This document shows positions 1-7,566 of a DNA stretch of 64,000 bases, piece after piece (the first letter of the stretch is position 1; each line of letters begins with the position of its first letter). The stretch is taken from contig NZ_JBHSFP010000037.1 of the NCBI RefSeq assembly GCF_042654065.1, positions 1-64,000 on the forward strand, in the 5' to 3' direction. Under the pieces are notes generated by a model. The model did not search any database and was not told the origin of the DNA. It was given only the letters and a program-made list of their open reading frames with translations. A program made the translations under genes and the position numbers. The DNA is from Sphaerisporangium dianthi. Its GTDB lineage: Bacteria > Actinomycetota > Actinomycetes > Streptosporangiales > Streptosporangiaceae.

Positions 1-1
1 G

Positions 2-127
2 CGGTTGCTGGAGGATCCGGGGTTCGGGCGGGGTGCGGCGCGGTTGCGTGAGCGGATGCTGGCGATGCCGGCCCCGGCCGAGGTGGTCCCCGCTCTCGAG
101 CAACTGGCCGCCGAGCATCGGAGCTGA
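2..127 (+). CDS. C-terminal end of a glycosyltransferase cut by the window edge
   Basis: Forty-one codons and a stop, reading in the frame that begins RLLEDPGFG and ends EQLAAEHRS. The sequence appears base-for-base identical to the last ~127 bases of the complete glycosyltransferase that ends at 1443. It is therefore the 3' end of a further tandem paralogue lying mostly left of the window, or the scar of one. Whether the upstream part is intact cannot be seen. Confidence 0.8.
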   Translation, partial: RLLEDPGFGRGAARLRERMLAMPAPAEVVPALEQLAAEHRS

Positions 128-131
128 AGAC

Positions 132-173
132 ATGCGGGTACTTCCGGCCACGTACGCCGAGCATCGGAGCTGA
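132..173 (+). pseudogene. Collapsed glycosyltransferase remnant (13-codon mini-ORF)
   Basis: This short frame reads MRVLPATYAEHRS then stop. Its first nine residues match the start of the neighbouring glycosyltransferases (MRVLLATYA) and its last five match their end (AEHRS). It looks like a glycosyltransferase gene whose whole interior was deleted between short similar sequences, leaving start fused to stop. It is unlikely to be functional, though its stop lies 4 bases before the next start and could allow translational coupling. Confidence 0.6.
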
Positions 174-177
174 GGTC

Positions 178-1443
178 ATGCGGGTGCTGCTGGCCACCTA
201 CGCGGAACGGTCGCACTTCCGGGCGATGGTGCCGCTCGGGCAGGCGCTGGTGGCGGCCGGGCACGAGGTGCGGGTGGCGAGCCAGCCGGCGCTCGCCGGG
301 GCCATCACCGGCACCGGGCTGACCGCCGTGACCGTCGGCCGCGACCACGACGCCGCGCGGATCCTGCGGGCCCGGCCCGAACTGGCCGTCCTGGCCGGAG
401 CGGCGAACCTGCCGCCGTTCGACCTGGTGGACCGGCCGCTGGAGGAGGTCACCTGGGAGGCGGTGTCGTCGGGATACGCCAAGGTCGTCCCCTGGTGGTT
501 CAGGGTGGCGAGCGAATCGATGATCGACGAGCTGGTGGAGTTCTGCCGGGCGTGGCGGCCCGACCTTGTGCTCTGGGAGCCGACGACCTTCGCCGCGCCG
601 CTGGCGGCGACGGTCGTCGGCGCCGCCCACGCCCGGCTGCCGTGGAGCATGGACCTGTTCGGCGCCATGCGCGAGCACTTCGTGCGGTTGCGGGACGAGC
701 GTGCGGAGGGGAAGCGGCGTGACCTGCTGGCCGAGTGGCTGGGGCGGTGGGCGGGGCGGTACGGGGTGGCGTTCGACGAGGTGATGACGTGCGGGCATGT
801 GACGATCGACCAGCTGCCCGCCGAGGTGCGGCTGCCCACGGAGCTGCGCTGCCTGCCGATGCGGTACGTGCCCTACAACGGCGCCGCCGTCGTCCCGCGC
901 TGGCTGCGGGAACCGCCCGGCCGCCCCCGTGTCTGCCTGACCCTCGGCACCAGCGCCACGCAGGTGTTCGGCGGCTACCGGCTCGACATCGAGGAACTGG
1001 TGACGGCGCTGTCGGGTCTGGATGTGGAGGTGGTGGCGGCGGTGCCGGGTGCGGGGTCGGGTGGGTGGCGGGTGCCGGGGAATGTGCGGGTGGTGGATTT
1101 CGTGCCGTTGCATGTGCTGGCGGGGACGTGTGCGGTGGTGGTGCATCACGGTGGGTGGGGGTCGGCGTGTACGTCGGGGGTGAACGGGGTGCCGCAGTTG
1201 GTGTTGGCGGAGCAGTTCGATGGTCCGCCGTTGGCGCGGCGGCTGGTGGCGCAGGGTGGGGCTTTGGCGTTGGAGGAGGGGCGGGTGAGCGGGGTGGGTG
1301 TGGCCGAGGGGGTGGTGCGGTTGCTGGAGGATCCGGGGTTCGGGCGGGGTGCGGCGCGGTTGCGTGAGCGGATGCTGGCGATGCCGGCCCCGGCCGAGGT
1401 GGTCCCCGCTCTCGAGCAACTGGCCGCCGAGCATCGGAGCTGA
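178..1443 (+). CDS. EryCIII-like family 1 glycosyltransferase (copy 1)
   Basis: A 421-residue GT-B fold glycosyltransferase of the macrolide/aromatic polyketide type. It should transfer a dTDP-deoxysugar to an aglycone or growing saccharide in the cytoplasm. The acceptor-side N-terminal domain begins MRVLLATYAERSHF. The middle has VPYNGAAVVPRWL and RPRVCLTLGT, and the nucleotide-sugar site carries the HHGGWG motif followed by GVPQLVLAEQFD. The ATG at 178 fits the family start and lies 4 bases after the preceding mini-ORF. Codon use changes about position 1010: third positions are mainly C before it and mainly G or T after it, so the gene looks recombinant. Acceptor and sugar cannot be predicted. 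Confidence 0.9.
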   Translation: MRVLLATYAERSHFRAMVPLGQALVAAGHEVRVASQPALAGAITGTGLTAVTVGRDHDAARILRARPELAVLAGAANLPPFDLVDRPLEEVTWEAVSSGYAKVVPWWFRVASESMIDELVEFCRAWRPDLVLWEPTTFAAPLAATVVGAAHARLPWSMDLFGAMREHFVRLRDERAEGKRRDLLAEWLGRWAGRYGVAFDEVMTCGHVTIDQLPAEVRLPTELRCLPMRYVPYNGAAVVPRWLREPPGRPRVCLTLGTSATQVFGGYRLDIEELVTALSGLDVEVVAAVPGAGSGGWRVPGNVRVVDFVPLHVLAGTCAVVVHHGGWGSACTSGVNGVPQLVLAEQFDGPPLARRLVAQGGALALEEGRVSGVGVAEGVVRLLEDPGFGRGAARLRERMLAMPAPAEVVPALEQLAAEHRS

Positions 1444-1469
1444 GGTCATGCGAACCCCGCCAGGTACGA

Positions 1470-1535
1470 AGCCGATCCCGTGCCATGCCCGCCGGTCACC
1501 GGAGCCGATCCCTTGCCGTTCCCGCCGGTCACCGT
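1470..1535 (+). repeat. Two tandem 33-bp repeats between glycosyltransferase genes
   Basis: Copies at 1470-1502 and 1503-1535 share about 29 of 33 bases; both begin AGCCGATCCC and contain CGCCGGTCACCG. The unit is a multiple of three. It sits in the spacer between the first two glycosyltransferase genes, next to a second collapsed remnant. Confidence 0.75.
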
Positions 1536-1545
1536 GGCAGACGCC

Positions 1546-1581
1546 ATGCGGGTAGTGCCGGCCGTCGAGCATCGGAGCTGA
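1546..1581 (+). pseudogene. Second collapsed glycosyltransferase remnant (11-codon mini-ORF)
   Basis: Reads MRVVPAVEHRS then stop. Like the remnant at 132-173 it joins the opening codons of the glycosyltransferases (MRV) to their closing codons (EHRS). The following bases TGAGGTCATGCGGGTGCTGC repeat the junction seen before copy 1. Probably a deletion scar left by unequal recombination. Confidence 0.55.
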
Positions 1582-1585
1582 GGTC

Positions 1586-2845
1586 ATGCGGGTGCTGCTG
1601 GCCGCCTATGCGGCGCGGTCGCATTTCACGGCGATGGTGCCGCTCGGGCAGGCGCTGGTGGCGGCCGGGCACCAGGTGCGGGTGGCGAGCCAGCCGGCGC
1701 TCGCCGGGGCCATCACCGGCACCGGGCTGACCGCCGTGCCCGTCGGCCGCGACCACGCCGTCTCCCGCATGCTGGAGTTCCGCCCCGAGATCGCCGGCCG
1801 GCTCAGGACCATGGGCATGCCGCCGTTCGACCTCGCCCAGGGCCCCACGGAGGCCGTCACCTGGGAGGCGCTGACGGCCGGGTACGAGGGTTTCGCCGTG
1901 CCCTGGCTGTTCCGGCTGGTCAACGAGCCGATGCTCGCCGAGCTGGTGGACTTCTGCCGGGCGTGGCGGCCCGACCTGGTGGTCTGGGAGCCCATCACGC
2001 TCGCGGCGCCGGTGGCCGCGTCGGTCGTGGGGGCCGCACACGCGCGGCTGCTGTGGAGCGTCGACCTGTTCGGCCACCTGCGCGACCGCTTCGTCCGGTT
2101 GAGGGACGCGCGCCCGGCGGGGGACCGCAGGGACGCGCTCGCCGAGCTGCTGGACCGGTGGGCCCGGCGGTACGGCGGCGCCTTCGGTGAGGAGATGCTC
2201 TCCGGCCGGGTCACCATCGACCAGCTGCCGCCCTCGATGCGCCTCGCCGGCGGGCCTGACAGCCTGCCGATGCGGTACGTCCCCTACAACGGCACGGCCG
2301 TCGTCCCGCGCTGGCTGTGGGACCGGCCCGAGCGCCCGCGCGTGTGCCTCACGCTGGGCGTCACCGACGGCGAGCTGTACGGCGGCTCATTGTTGCCCAT
2401 AAGCGAGCTGCTGTCGGCGCTCGCGGACCTCGACGCCGAGATCGTCGCGACGCTGCCCGGGGCCGGCCGGGACGCTTCGCGGCGGCCGCTGCCGGACAAC
2501 GTGCGCGTCACGGGATATGTGCCGCTGCACGCCCTGGCCACCGCCAGCGACGCGGTCGTCCACCACGCCGGATGGGGCACGGTGTGCACCACGGCACACA
2601 GCGGGGTGCCGCAGCTCGCGATCGCGCAGCGGGAGTTCGACGGGCCGCTGCTGGCGCGCGGCGTCGCCGCCCAGGGCGCCGGGCTCGTGCTGGACCCGGG
2701 CGAACTCGACGGCGACGTGCTGCGCCGGGCGGTCGGACGGCTGCTGGCCGATCCCTCCTTCCGCGAGGGGGCGGCGGGACTGCGCGAGGAGATGCTCGCC
2801 ATGCCGTCCCCCGCCGAGGTGGCCGCCCGGCTTGCGGAGCTGTGA
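1586..2845 (+). CDS. EryCIII-like family 1 glycosyltransferase (copy 2)
   Basis: A 419-residue paralogue of the gene at 178. The segment about 1632-1740 is nearly identical in DNA to 224-332 of copy 1, implying recent duplication or gene conversion, while the middle has diverged. The nucleotide-sugar motif is HHAGWG rather than HHGGWG. RPRVCLTLGV and GVPQLAIAQREFD are also present. The stop TGA abuts the stop of the convergent dehydratase gene with no base between them, so any transcription termination must occur inside coding sequence. Substrates are not predictable. Confidence 0.9.
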   Translation: MRVLLAAYAARSHFTAMVPLGQALVAAGHQVRVASQPALAGAITGTGLTAVPVGRDHAVSRMLEFRPEIAGRLRTMGMPPFDLAQGPTEAVTWEALTAGYEGFAVPWLFRLVNEPMLAELVDFCRAWRPDLVVWEPITLAAPVAASVVGAAHARLLWSVDLFGHLRDRFVRLRDARPAGDRRDALAELLDRWARRYGGAFGEEMLSGRVTIDQLPPSMRLAGGPDSLPMRYVPYNGTAVVPRWLWDRPERPRVCLTLGVTDGELYGGSLLPISELLSALADLDAEIVATLPGAGRDASRRPLPDNVRVTGYVPLHALATASDAVVHHAGWGTVCTTAHSGVPQLAIAQREFDGPLLARGVAAQGAGLVLDPGELDGDVLRRAVGRLLADPSFREGAAGLREEMLAMPSPAEVAARLAEL

Positions 2846-3826
2846 TCACACGGTCGCCCGCCGCAGCGGCTCCCACCATGCCCGGTTCTCCGCGTACCAC
2901 TGGACGGTGCCGGCCAGCCCGTCGGCGAAGGGGATCTCCGGCCGGTATCCCAGTTCGGCCGTGATCTTGCCGAAGTCGACCGAGTAGCGCCGGTCGTGGC
3001 CCTTGCGGTCCGCTACCGGTTCCACCATCGACCGGTCGTTGCCCGTGAGCCGCAGCAGGGCGTCGGTCAGCTCCAGGTTGCTCAGGGTGTGGCCGCTGCC
3101 GATGTTGTAGACCTCGCCGGCCCGCCCCTTGTGCGCGGCCAGCGCGATGCCCCTGCAGTGGTCGTCGACGTGCGTCCACTCTCTGACGTTGCCGCCGTCC
3201 CCGTACAGCGGCACCTTCCTGCCGTCCAGCAGGTTGGTGACGAACAGCGGGATGACCTTCTCGGGGTACTGGTAGGGGCCGTAGTTGTTCGAGGACCTCA
3301 CGATGGTCACCGGAGCGCCGTGGGTGCGGTGCAGAGAGAGGGCGAGCAGATCGCTCGACGCCTTGGAGGCCGAGTACGGCGAGGTGGGATCGAGGGGGTG
3401 GTCCTCCGGCCAGGAGCCCGAGTCGATCGAGCCGTAGACCTCGTCGGTGGAGACGGCCACGCACGCGTCCGCCCCGTGGCGGCGCGCGGCGTCGAACAGG
3501 ACGTAACCGCCGACGATGTTGGTGGTGACGAACGCGAGGCCGCCGTCGATCGAGCGGTCCACGTGCGACTCGGCCGCGAAGTGGACGACCGTGTTCACCC
3601 CCCGCATCACCTTGTCCACCAGCCCGGTGTCGCACAGGTCGCCCCGCACGAAGTCGAGCCGGGGATCGTCGATGACCGGCGCCAGGTTGGCCAGGTTGCC
3701 GGCGTAGGTCAGCTTGTCGAGGACGACGACCTCGAACCGGCCGAACCAGGGGTAGGCGCCGAGCAGCAGCCGGCGGACGAAGTTGGACCCGATGAACCCG
3801 GCGCCGCCGGTGATCAGAATGCGCAT
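2846..3826 (-). CDS. rmlB: dTDP-glucose 4,6-dehydratase
   Basis: Converts dTDP-glucose to dTDP-4-keto-6-deoxyglucose, the branch point to 6-deoxysugars. The 326-residue extended SDR has the NAD-binding GGAGFIG near residues 7-13, FAAESHVDRSI, the active-site TDEVYG and the YSASK catalytic Tyr/Lys pair, and full family length. It starts 16 bases after the thymidylyltransferase gene, so the two are co-transcribed leftward. Later sugar genes (epimerase, ketoreductase, aminotransferase) are absent here and presumably lie left of the window. Confidence 0.95.
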   Translation of the reverse strand: MRILITGGAGFIGSNFVRRLLLGAYPWFGRFEVVVLDKLTYAGNLANLAPVIDDPRLDFVRGDLCDTGLVDKVMRGVNTVVHFAAESHVDRSIDGGLAFVTTNIVGGYVLFDAARRHGADACVAVSTDEVYGSIDSGSWPEDHPLDPTSPYSASKASSDLLALSLHRTHGAPVTIVRSSNNYGPYQYPEKVIPLFVTNLLDGRKVPLYGDGGNVREWTHVDDHCRGIALAAHKGRAGEVYNIGSGHTLSNLELTDALLRLTGNDRSMVEPVADRKGHDRRYSVDFGKITAELGYRPEIPFADGLAGTVQWYAENRAWWEPLRRATV

Positions 3827-3842
3827 GCCGCCACCTTTTTCC

Positions 3843-4715
3843 TCACACGAACGAGCCGGCGATGCTCATGACGTACCTGCCGTATTCGGAATTGTTCATC
3901 TCGGCCCCCAGCCGGTGGCAGGACTCCGCGTCGATGAGATTCATGCGCAGCGCTATCTCTTCGACGCACGCCACTCTGACGCCCTGCCTGCTTTCCAGCA
4001 TGCGGACGTATTCACCGGCGTCGAGAAGCGCCTGGTGCGTCCCGGCGTCCAGCCACGTGAAACCGCGGCCCAGCTCGATGACCTTGGCCCTGCCCTCTTT
4101 CAGGTACACCTGGTTGACGTCGGTTATCTCCAGCTCGCCGCGCGCGGACGGCTGCAGGTCCCTGGCGATTTCCACGACGTCGGCGTCGTAAAGGTAGAGG
4201 CCGGTTATCGCGTTGTTGGAGACCGGGCGCGCCGGTTTCTCCTCGATGGATACGAGGTTTCCGCGCTCGTCCAGATCGCCGACGGCGTACCGCTCGGGGT
4301 CGGTGACGGGATAGCTGAACAGCGTGCAGCCGTCCAGGATCTCCCAGCCGGCCCGCAGCAGCCTGCGAAACCCCGAGCCGTGGAAGAAGTTGTCGCCCAA
4401 GATGAGCGCCGACCGCTGTCCTGCCACGTGGGAGGCGCCGAGGATGTAGGCGTCCGCGATGCCGCGGGGCTCGGTCTGCACCCGGTAGCTGAGCGACAGG
4501 CCGAGCCGCGAGCCGTCGCCGAACAGCCGCTGGATGTCGGGAAGCGACTCGGGGGTGGAGATGATCAGGATGTCGCGGACGCCGGCCAGCATCAGCGTGG
4601 CCAGCGGATAGTAGATCATCGGCTTGTCGTATATCGGTAGAAGCTGCTTGGACGTGGCCAGCGTGAGTGGGTGCAAACGGGTTCCGCTGCCCCCGGCCAG
4701 AATAATTCCCTTCAC
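3843..4715 (-). CDS. rmlA: Glucose-1-phosphate thymidylyltransferase
   Basis: Makes dTDP-glucose from dTTP and glucose 1-phosphate, the first step of deoxysugar supply. The 290-residue protein has the nucleotide-binding GGSGTRLHPLT near residues 8-18, then KQLLPIYDKPMIYYPL, and the typical family length. It is the first gene of the rmlA-rmlB unit. It is divergent from the glycosyltransferase at 4808 across a 92-base spacer with a recognisable promoter. Confidence 0.95.
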   Translation of the reverse strand: MKGIILAGGSGTRLHPLTLATSKQLLPIYDKPMIYYPLATLMLAGVRDILIISTPESLPDIQRLFGDGSRLGLSLSYRVQTEPRGIADAYILGASHVAGQRSALILGDNFFHGSGFRRLLRAGWEILDGCTLFSYPVTDPERYAVGDLDERGNLVSIEEKPARPVSNNAITGLYLYDADVVEIARDLQPSARGELEITDVNQVYLKEGRAKVIELGRGFTWLDAGTHQALLDAGEYVRMLESRQGVRVACVEEIALRMNLIDAESCHRLGAEMNNSEYGRYVMSIAGSFV

Positions 4716-4753
4716 GGCGCCGCCAGTCGATCGACCTGAATTGGATATGCCTT

Positions 4754-4782
4754 ATCGTACGTGTGTGCCGGCTCCCTCTCAA
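4754..4782 (-). promoter_or_regulatory. Candidate rmlA promoter
   Basis: On the minus strand, TTGAGA (4782-4777) and TACGAT (4759-4754) are separated by 17 bases and lie about 40 bases before the rmlA start. This is a good match to a housekeeping-type actinomycete promoter. The same spacer must hold the promoter for the rightward glycosyltransferase at 4808, so the two could be coordinately controlled. Confidence 0.5.
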
Positions 4783-4807
4783 TGACCGGGAAACTTCGGG
4801 AGGCGTT

Positions 4808-6076
4808 GTGCGGATATTGTTCGCCAGTTATGCGGAGCGCACGCATTTCTACAGCATGGTGCCACTCGCCTGGGCGCTGGCCGCCGCCGGTCACGACGTC
4901 CGCGTGGCCGGCCAGGCGTCATTGAAGGACGCTATTTCAGGCGCCGGCCTCACCGCGGTGCCGGTGGGGGGTGAAAACAATCTGTGGCGCGTTCTGCGGT
5001 TGTATCCGCAGGCCGAGGAAATGGCGCGCTCGCAGGTTTTCCCGCCGTTCGGCCTGCTGGACCTGCCCGAGGAGGAACGCACCTACGCCGCGTTCCGCTC
5101 CGGGTACGAACAGGTGGTGCGGTGGTGGTGGCGGCTGACGAACGACCCCATGGTGGACGGGCTCGTCGCCTTCGCCAGGGCCTGGCGGCCGCAGCTGGTG
5201 ATCTGGGAGGCGGCCACGTTCGCGGGCGCGCTCGCCGCGGCGGCGGTCGGGGCCGCTCACGCCCGCGTCACCTGCAGCCTGGACCTGTACGGCGCGGCCC
5301 GCGAGCAGTTCCTGCGGCTCTCCGGCCTCCGGCCGCCCGCCGAGCGGAGCGACCCGCTGGCCGAGTGGCTGGGCGCCCGCGCCGCCAAGGTGGGTGTCCC
5401 GTTCGGCGAGGAGATGGTCACCGGCCACTTCACGGTCGAGCAGCTGCCCGCCTCCATGCGCGTGCGCACGGATCTGCGGTACGTGCCGATGCGGTACACG
5501 CCCTACAACGGCGTCGCCGTGGTGCCGCGCTGGCTGTGGGAGCCTCCCGCGCGGCCGCGCGTCTGCGTGACGCTGGGCACCATGAACGCCGAACGCCTCG
5601 GCGGCTCGCCGATCTCGGTGCGGGAGGCGCTGGACGCGCTGGCCGACCTCGAGGTGGAGGTCGTGGCCACGGTGCCGGACGCCGAGCGCGACCGGCTCGG
5701 GGCGGTGCCGGCCAACGCCACGGTCGTGCCGCGCGCCCCGCTGTACGCGCTCGCCGGCTCTGCGGCGGCGGTCGTCCACCACGGGGGCTGGGGCACCATG
5801 AACACCACCGCGCTGCACGGGGTCCCGCAGCTGACGCTGGCCCAGCAGTTCGACGCGCCCGTGCGGGGACGGCTGCTCGCCGCCCAGGGGGCCGGGCTGT
5901 GTCTCCCGCCGGAGCGGGCGGACGCGGCGGCGGTGCGTGAGCGGGTGACGCGGCTGCTCGGCGAGGCGTCGTTCCGGGAAGGGGCGGCGGGGCTGCGCGA
6001 CGAGATGCTGTCGATGCCCACCCCGCGCGCGGTGGCCGCCGAGGTGGTGCGGCTCGCCGCCGAGCACCTGGCGTGA
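4808..6076 (+). CDS. EryCIII-like family 1 glycosyltransferase (copy 3)
   Basis: A 422-residue paralogue of copies 1 and 2 with HHGGWG, RPRVCVTLGT and VPYNG-like YTPYNGVAVVPRWL motifs. I take the GTG at 4808 (VRILFASYAERTHF), preceded by CGGGAGG, over an in-frame GTG at 4763, because the family N-terminus begins exactly here. Codon use is ordinary and C-rich throughout, unlike the 3' half of copy 1. Transcribed alone and divergently from rmlA. It is probably another sugar-transfer step on the same product. Confidence 0.9.
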   Translation: MRILFASYAERTHFYSMVPLAWALAAAGHDVRVAGQASLKDAISGAGLTAVPVGGENNLWRVLRLYPQAEEMARSQVFPPFGLLDLPEEERTYAAFRSGYEQVVRWWWRLTNDPMVDGLVAFARAWRPQLVIWEAATFAGALAAAAVGAAHARVTCSLDLYGAAREQFLRLSGLRPPAERSDPLAEWLGARAAKVGVPFGEEMVTGHFTVEQLPASMRVRTDLRYVPMRYTPYNGVAVVPRWLWEPPARPRVCVTLGTMNAERLGGSPISVREALDALADLEVEVVATVPDAERDRLGAVPANATVVPRAPLYALAGSAAAVVHHGGWGTMNTTALHGVPQLTLAQQFDAPVRGRLLAAQGAGLCLPPERADAAAVRERVTRLLGEASFREGAAGLRDEMLSMPTPRAVAAEVVRLAAEHLA

Positions 6077-6080
6077 GAAC

Positions 6081-6108
6081 GCCCGGCCCGCGCGGGCGGG
6101 GGCCGGGC
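6081..6108. terminator. GC-rich hairpin between convergent genes
   Basis: GCCCGGCCC at 6081-6089 pairs perfectly with GGGCCGGGC at 6100-6108. It lies between the stops of the glycosyltransferase (6076) and the aldo/keto reductase (6138), where a bidirectional terminator is expected. There is no U-tract, as is usual in actinomycetes. Confidence 0.6.
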
Positions 6109-6137
6109 GCGAGCCGGAGTGTCTCGCCGGCGGGACG

Positions 6138-7088
6138 TCAGCTCCAGCGGCGGTGGCCGACCGGGGCGGGGACCGCCGCCAGTTCCCGCAGGTCCTCGGC
6201 GTCGAGCTCGACCTCGGCCGCCGCCGCGTTCTCCTCCAGCCAGCGCATCTTCTTCGTCCCGGGGATCGGGATCACCTCGGGCCCCTGCGCCAGCACCCAG
6301 GCGATGGCCACCTGGGCCGGGGTGGCGCCGCGCCGGTCGGCGACGGCGCGCACGGCCCGGGCGATATCGGCGTTCGCGGCCATCGCCTCGACCGTGAAGC
6401 GCGGGTCGCGTGAACGGGAGTCGTCGGCGCCGAACGCGGTCGCGGCGAGCCTGCCGCTCAGGTAGCCCCTGCCGATCGGCGAGAAGGCGAGGAAGGCCAC
6501 CCCGTGCGCCCGGCACCAGGGCAGCACGTCGTGCAGCGTGTAGTCCGCCCAGATCGACAGTTCGTACTGGACGGCGGCGACGGGGTGGACGGCGTGGGCC
6601 CGGTCGAGCTCCTCGACGCTCGCGTGCGAGATGCCGAGCCGCAGGGCCTTGCCGTCGGTGACCAGCTTGGCCATCGCCCCCCAGGTCTCCTCCAGGGGGA
6701 CGGCCGGGTCCACGCGGTGGAGCTGGAGGAGGTCGACGCGGTCGGTGTCCAGCCGGGCGAGCGAGGCCTCGCAGGCGGCGCGGACGTACTCCGGCCGGCC
6801 GTTCCTGCTCAGGACGCCACCGGGGCCGGAGACCAGGCCGCACTTGGTGGCGAGGACGACCTCGTCGCGCCGCGCGCGCAGCGCCCGGCCGATCAGCTCC
6901 TCGTTCGTGCGGGGCCCGTAGACGTCGGCGGTGTCGAACAGGGTCACTCCGAGGTCGGCCGCGCGGTTGAGCACCCGGGCGGACTCGGCGTCGTCGCGCT
7001 CGAGCGGTGTGTAGGCGTGCGACATGGACATGCACCCGAGTCCGATGGAGCCGACTTCGAGGCCGTCGGGCAGAACGGTGGTGCGCAT
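6138..7088 (-). CDS. Aldo/keto reductase
   Basis: A 316-residue NADPH-dependent aldo/keto reductase of the general AKR superfamily. It has the catalytic Asp/Tyr segment (FDTADVYG), the active-site Lys in VLATKCGL, the His in LLQLHRVD, and the C-terminal cofactor loop IPGTKKMRWLEEN. Start ATG at 7088 follows GGGGGAGA. It lies downstream of the two small precursor-like genes on the same strand, separated from them by a strong hairpin, so it may reduce a carbonyl on their product or act on a deoxysugar ketone. The family is too broad to choose. Confidence 0.88.
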   Translation of the reverse strand: MRTTVLPDGLEVGSIGLGCMSMSHAYTPLERDDAESARVLNRAADLGVTLFDTADVYGPRTNEELIGRALRARRDEVVLATKCGLVSGPGGVLSRNGRPEYVRAACEASLARLDTDRVDLLQLHRVDPAVPLEETWGAMAKLVTDGKALRLGISHASVEELDRAHAVHPVAAVQYELSIWADYTLHDVLPWCRAHGVAFLAFSPIGRGYLSGRLAATAFGADDSRSRDPRFTVEAMAANADIARAVRAVADRRGATPAQVAIAWVLAQGPEVIPIPGTKKMRWLEENAAAAEVELDAEDLRELAAVPAPVGHRRWS

Positions 7089-7124
7089 GGTGTCTCCCCC
7101 GCGGGCTGGTCACGAGCATGGGGA

Positions 7125-7173
7125 GGGGTGCACGGCGGCCGTCCGATGAGGGCGACGGATCCCCGTGCACCCC
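7125..7173 (-). terminator. Stem-loop just after the precursor-like genes (terminator or attenuator)
   Basis: GGGGTGCACGG (7125-7135) and CCGTGCACCCC (7163-7173) form a perfect 11-base-pair stem enclosing 27 bases that can fold further. The stem starts 5 bases past the stop of the second small gene on the transcribed strand and precedes the reductase. Such a hairpin would protect the small-gene message and reduce read-through into the enzyme gene. Confidence 0.6.
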
Positions 7174-7178
7174 GAGAA

Positions 7179-7310
7179 CTAGATCCGCGCGTAGCCGTAG
7201 TCGATGGTGGCGGCTTCCACGGCGTCGGACGACTCACGACGGCCGGCGTCGATCGCGTTGCCGGACTCGTCGACCGTCCATGAGCTGCCGCTGATGGTCA
7301 GGTCTCGCAT
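7179..7310 (-). CDS. Small putative RiPP precursor peptide B (43 aa)
   Basis: A 43-codon gene starting at ATG 7310 and preceded by a perfect anti-SD match AAGGAGGTGA (7324-7315). The peptide opens MRDLTISGSSW and ends ESSDAVEAATIDYGYARI. It shares with its neighbour the MR start, a Trp at position 11, a DE pair, and the motif SSDAVEAA-x-I-x-YGYARI at the C-terminus. This is the layout of a leader plus short conserved core. No radical SAM, LanM, YcaO or ATP-grasp maturase is visible in the window. No known RiPP class was recognised. Confidence 0.75.
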   Translation of the reverse strand: MRDLTISGSSWTVDESGNAIDAGRRESSDAVEAATIDYGYARI

Positions 7311-7353
7311 CTTGTCACCTCCTTCGCACGCTCGGATCGAACGCGGCTCTGTG

Positions 7354-7479
7354 TCAGATCCGGGCGTAGCCGTAGCTGATCTCGGCGGCTTCGACGGCGT
7401 CGGAGGAATCGAGACGCGCGGCGTGGGACTCGTTCTCGTCGAGGTCCCAGGAGTTCTGCTGAAGAGCGATATTACGCAT
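7354..7479 (-). CDS. Small putative RiPP precursor peptide A (41 aa)
   Basis: A 41-codon gene starting at ATG 7479 with the strong ribosome site AAAGGGGGTGA just upstream. It opens MRNIALQQNSW and ends DSSDAVEAAEISYGYARI. It lies 43 bases before its paralogue on the same strand, and the reductase follows. About half the residues are shared between the two peptides, with the last 18 most conserved. There is no Cys in either, so lanthionine chemistry is excluded; Tyr, Arg and Ile of the YGYARI end are the obvious sites to modify. The YG pair recalls splicease substrates, but no such enzyme is near. Confidence 0.75.
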   Translation of the reverse strand: MRNIALQQNSWDLDENESHAARLDSSDAVEAAEISYGYARI

Positions 7480-7507
7480 TTTTCACCCCCTTTCAGGTTC
7501 GCGATGG

Positions 7508-7536
7508 AGGGTAATGTCGATAATCGGCGATGACAA
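7508..7536 (-). promoter_or_regulatory. Candidate promoter of the small-peptide operon
   Basis: On the minus strand TTGTCA (7536-7531) and TACCCT (7513-7508) are 17 bases apart. They sit about 30 bases upstream of precursor A, inside the 133-base spacer shared with the divergent ketosynthase gene. Confidence 0.4.
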
Positions 7537-7566
7537 CCCGCCCGCTTTTCGATATCCGGTGCGGAT

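Noticed and set aside
7179..7479. Lanthipeptide or thiopeptide precursors
   Set aside because: Neither peptide has Cys and no LanB/LanM/LanKC/YcaO gene is seen in the window.
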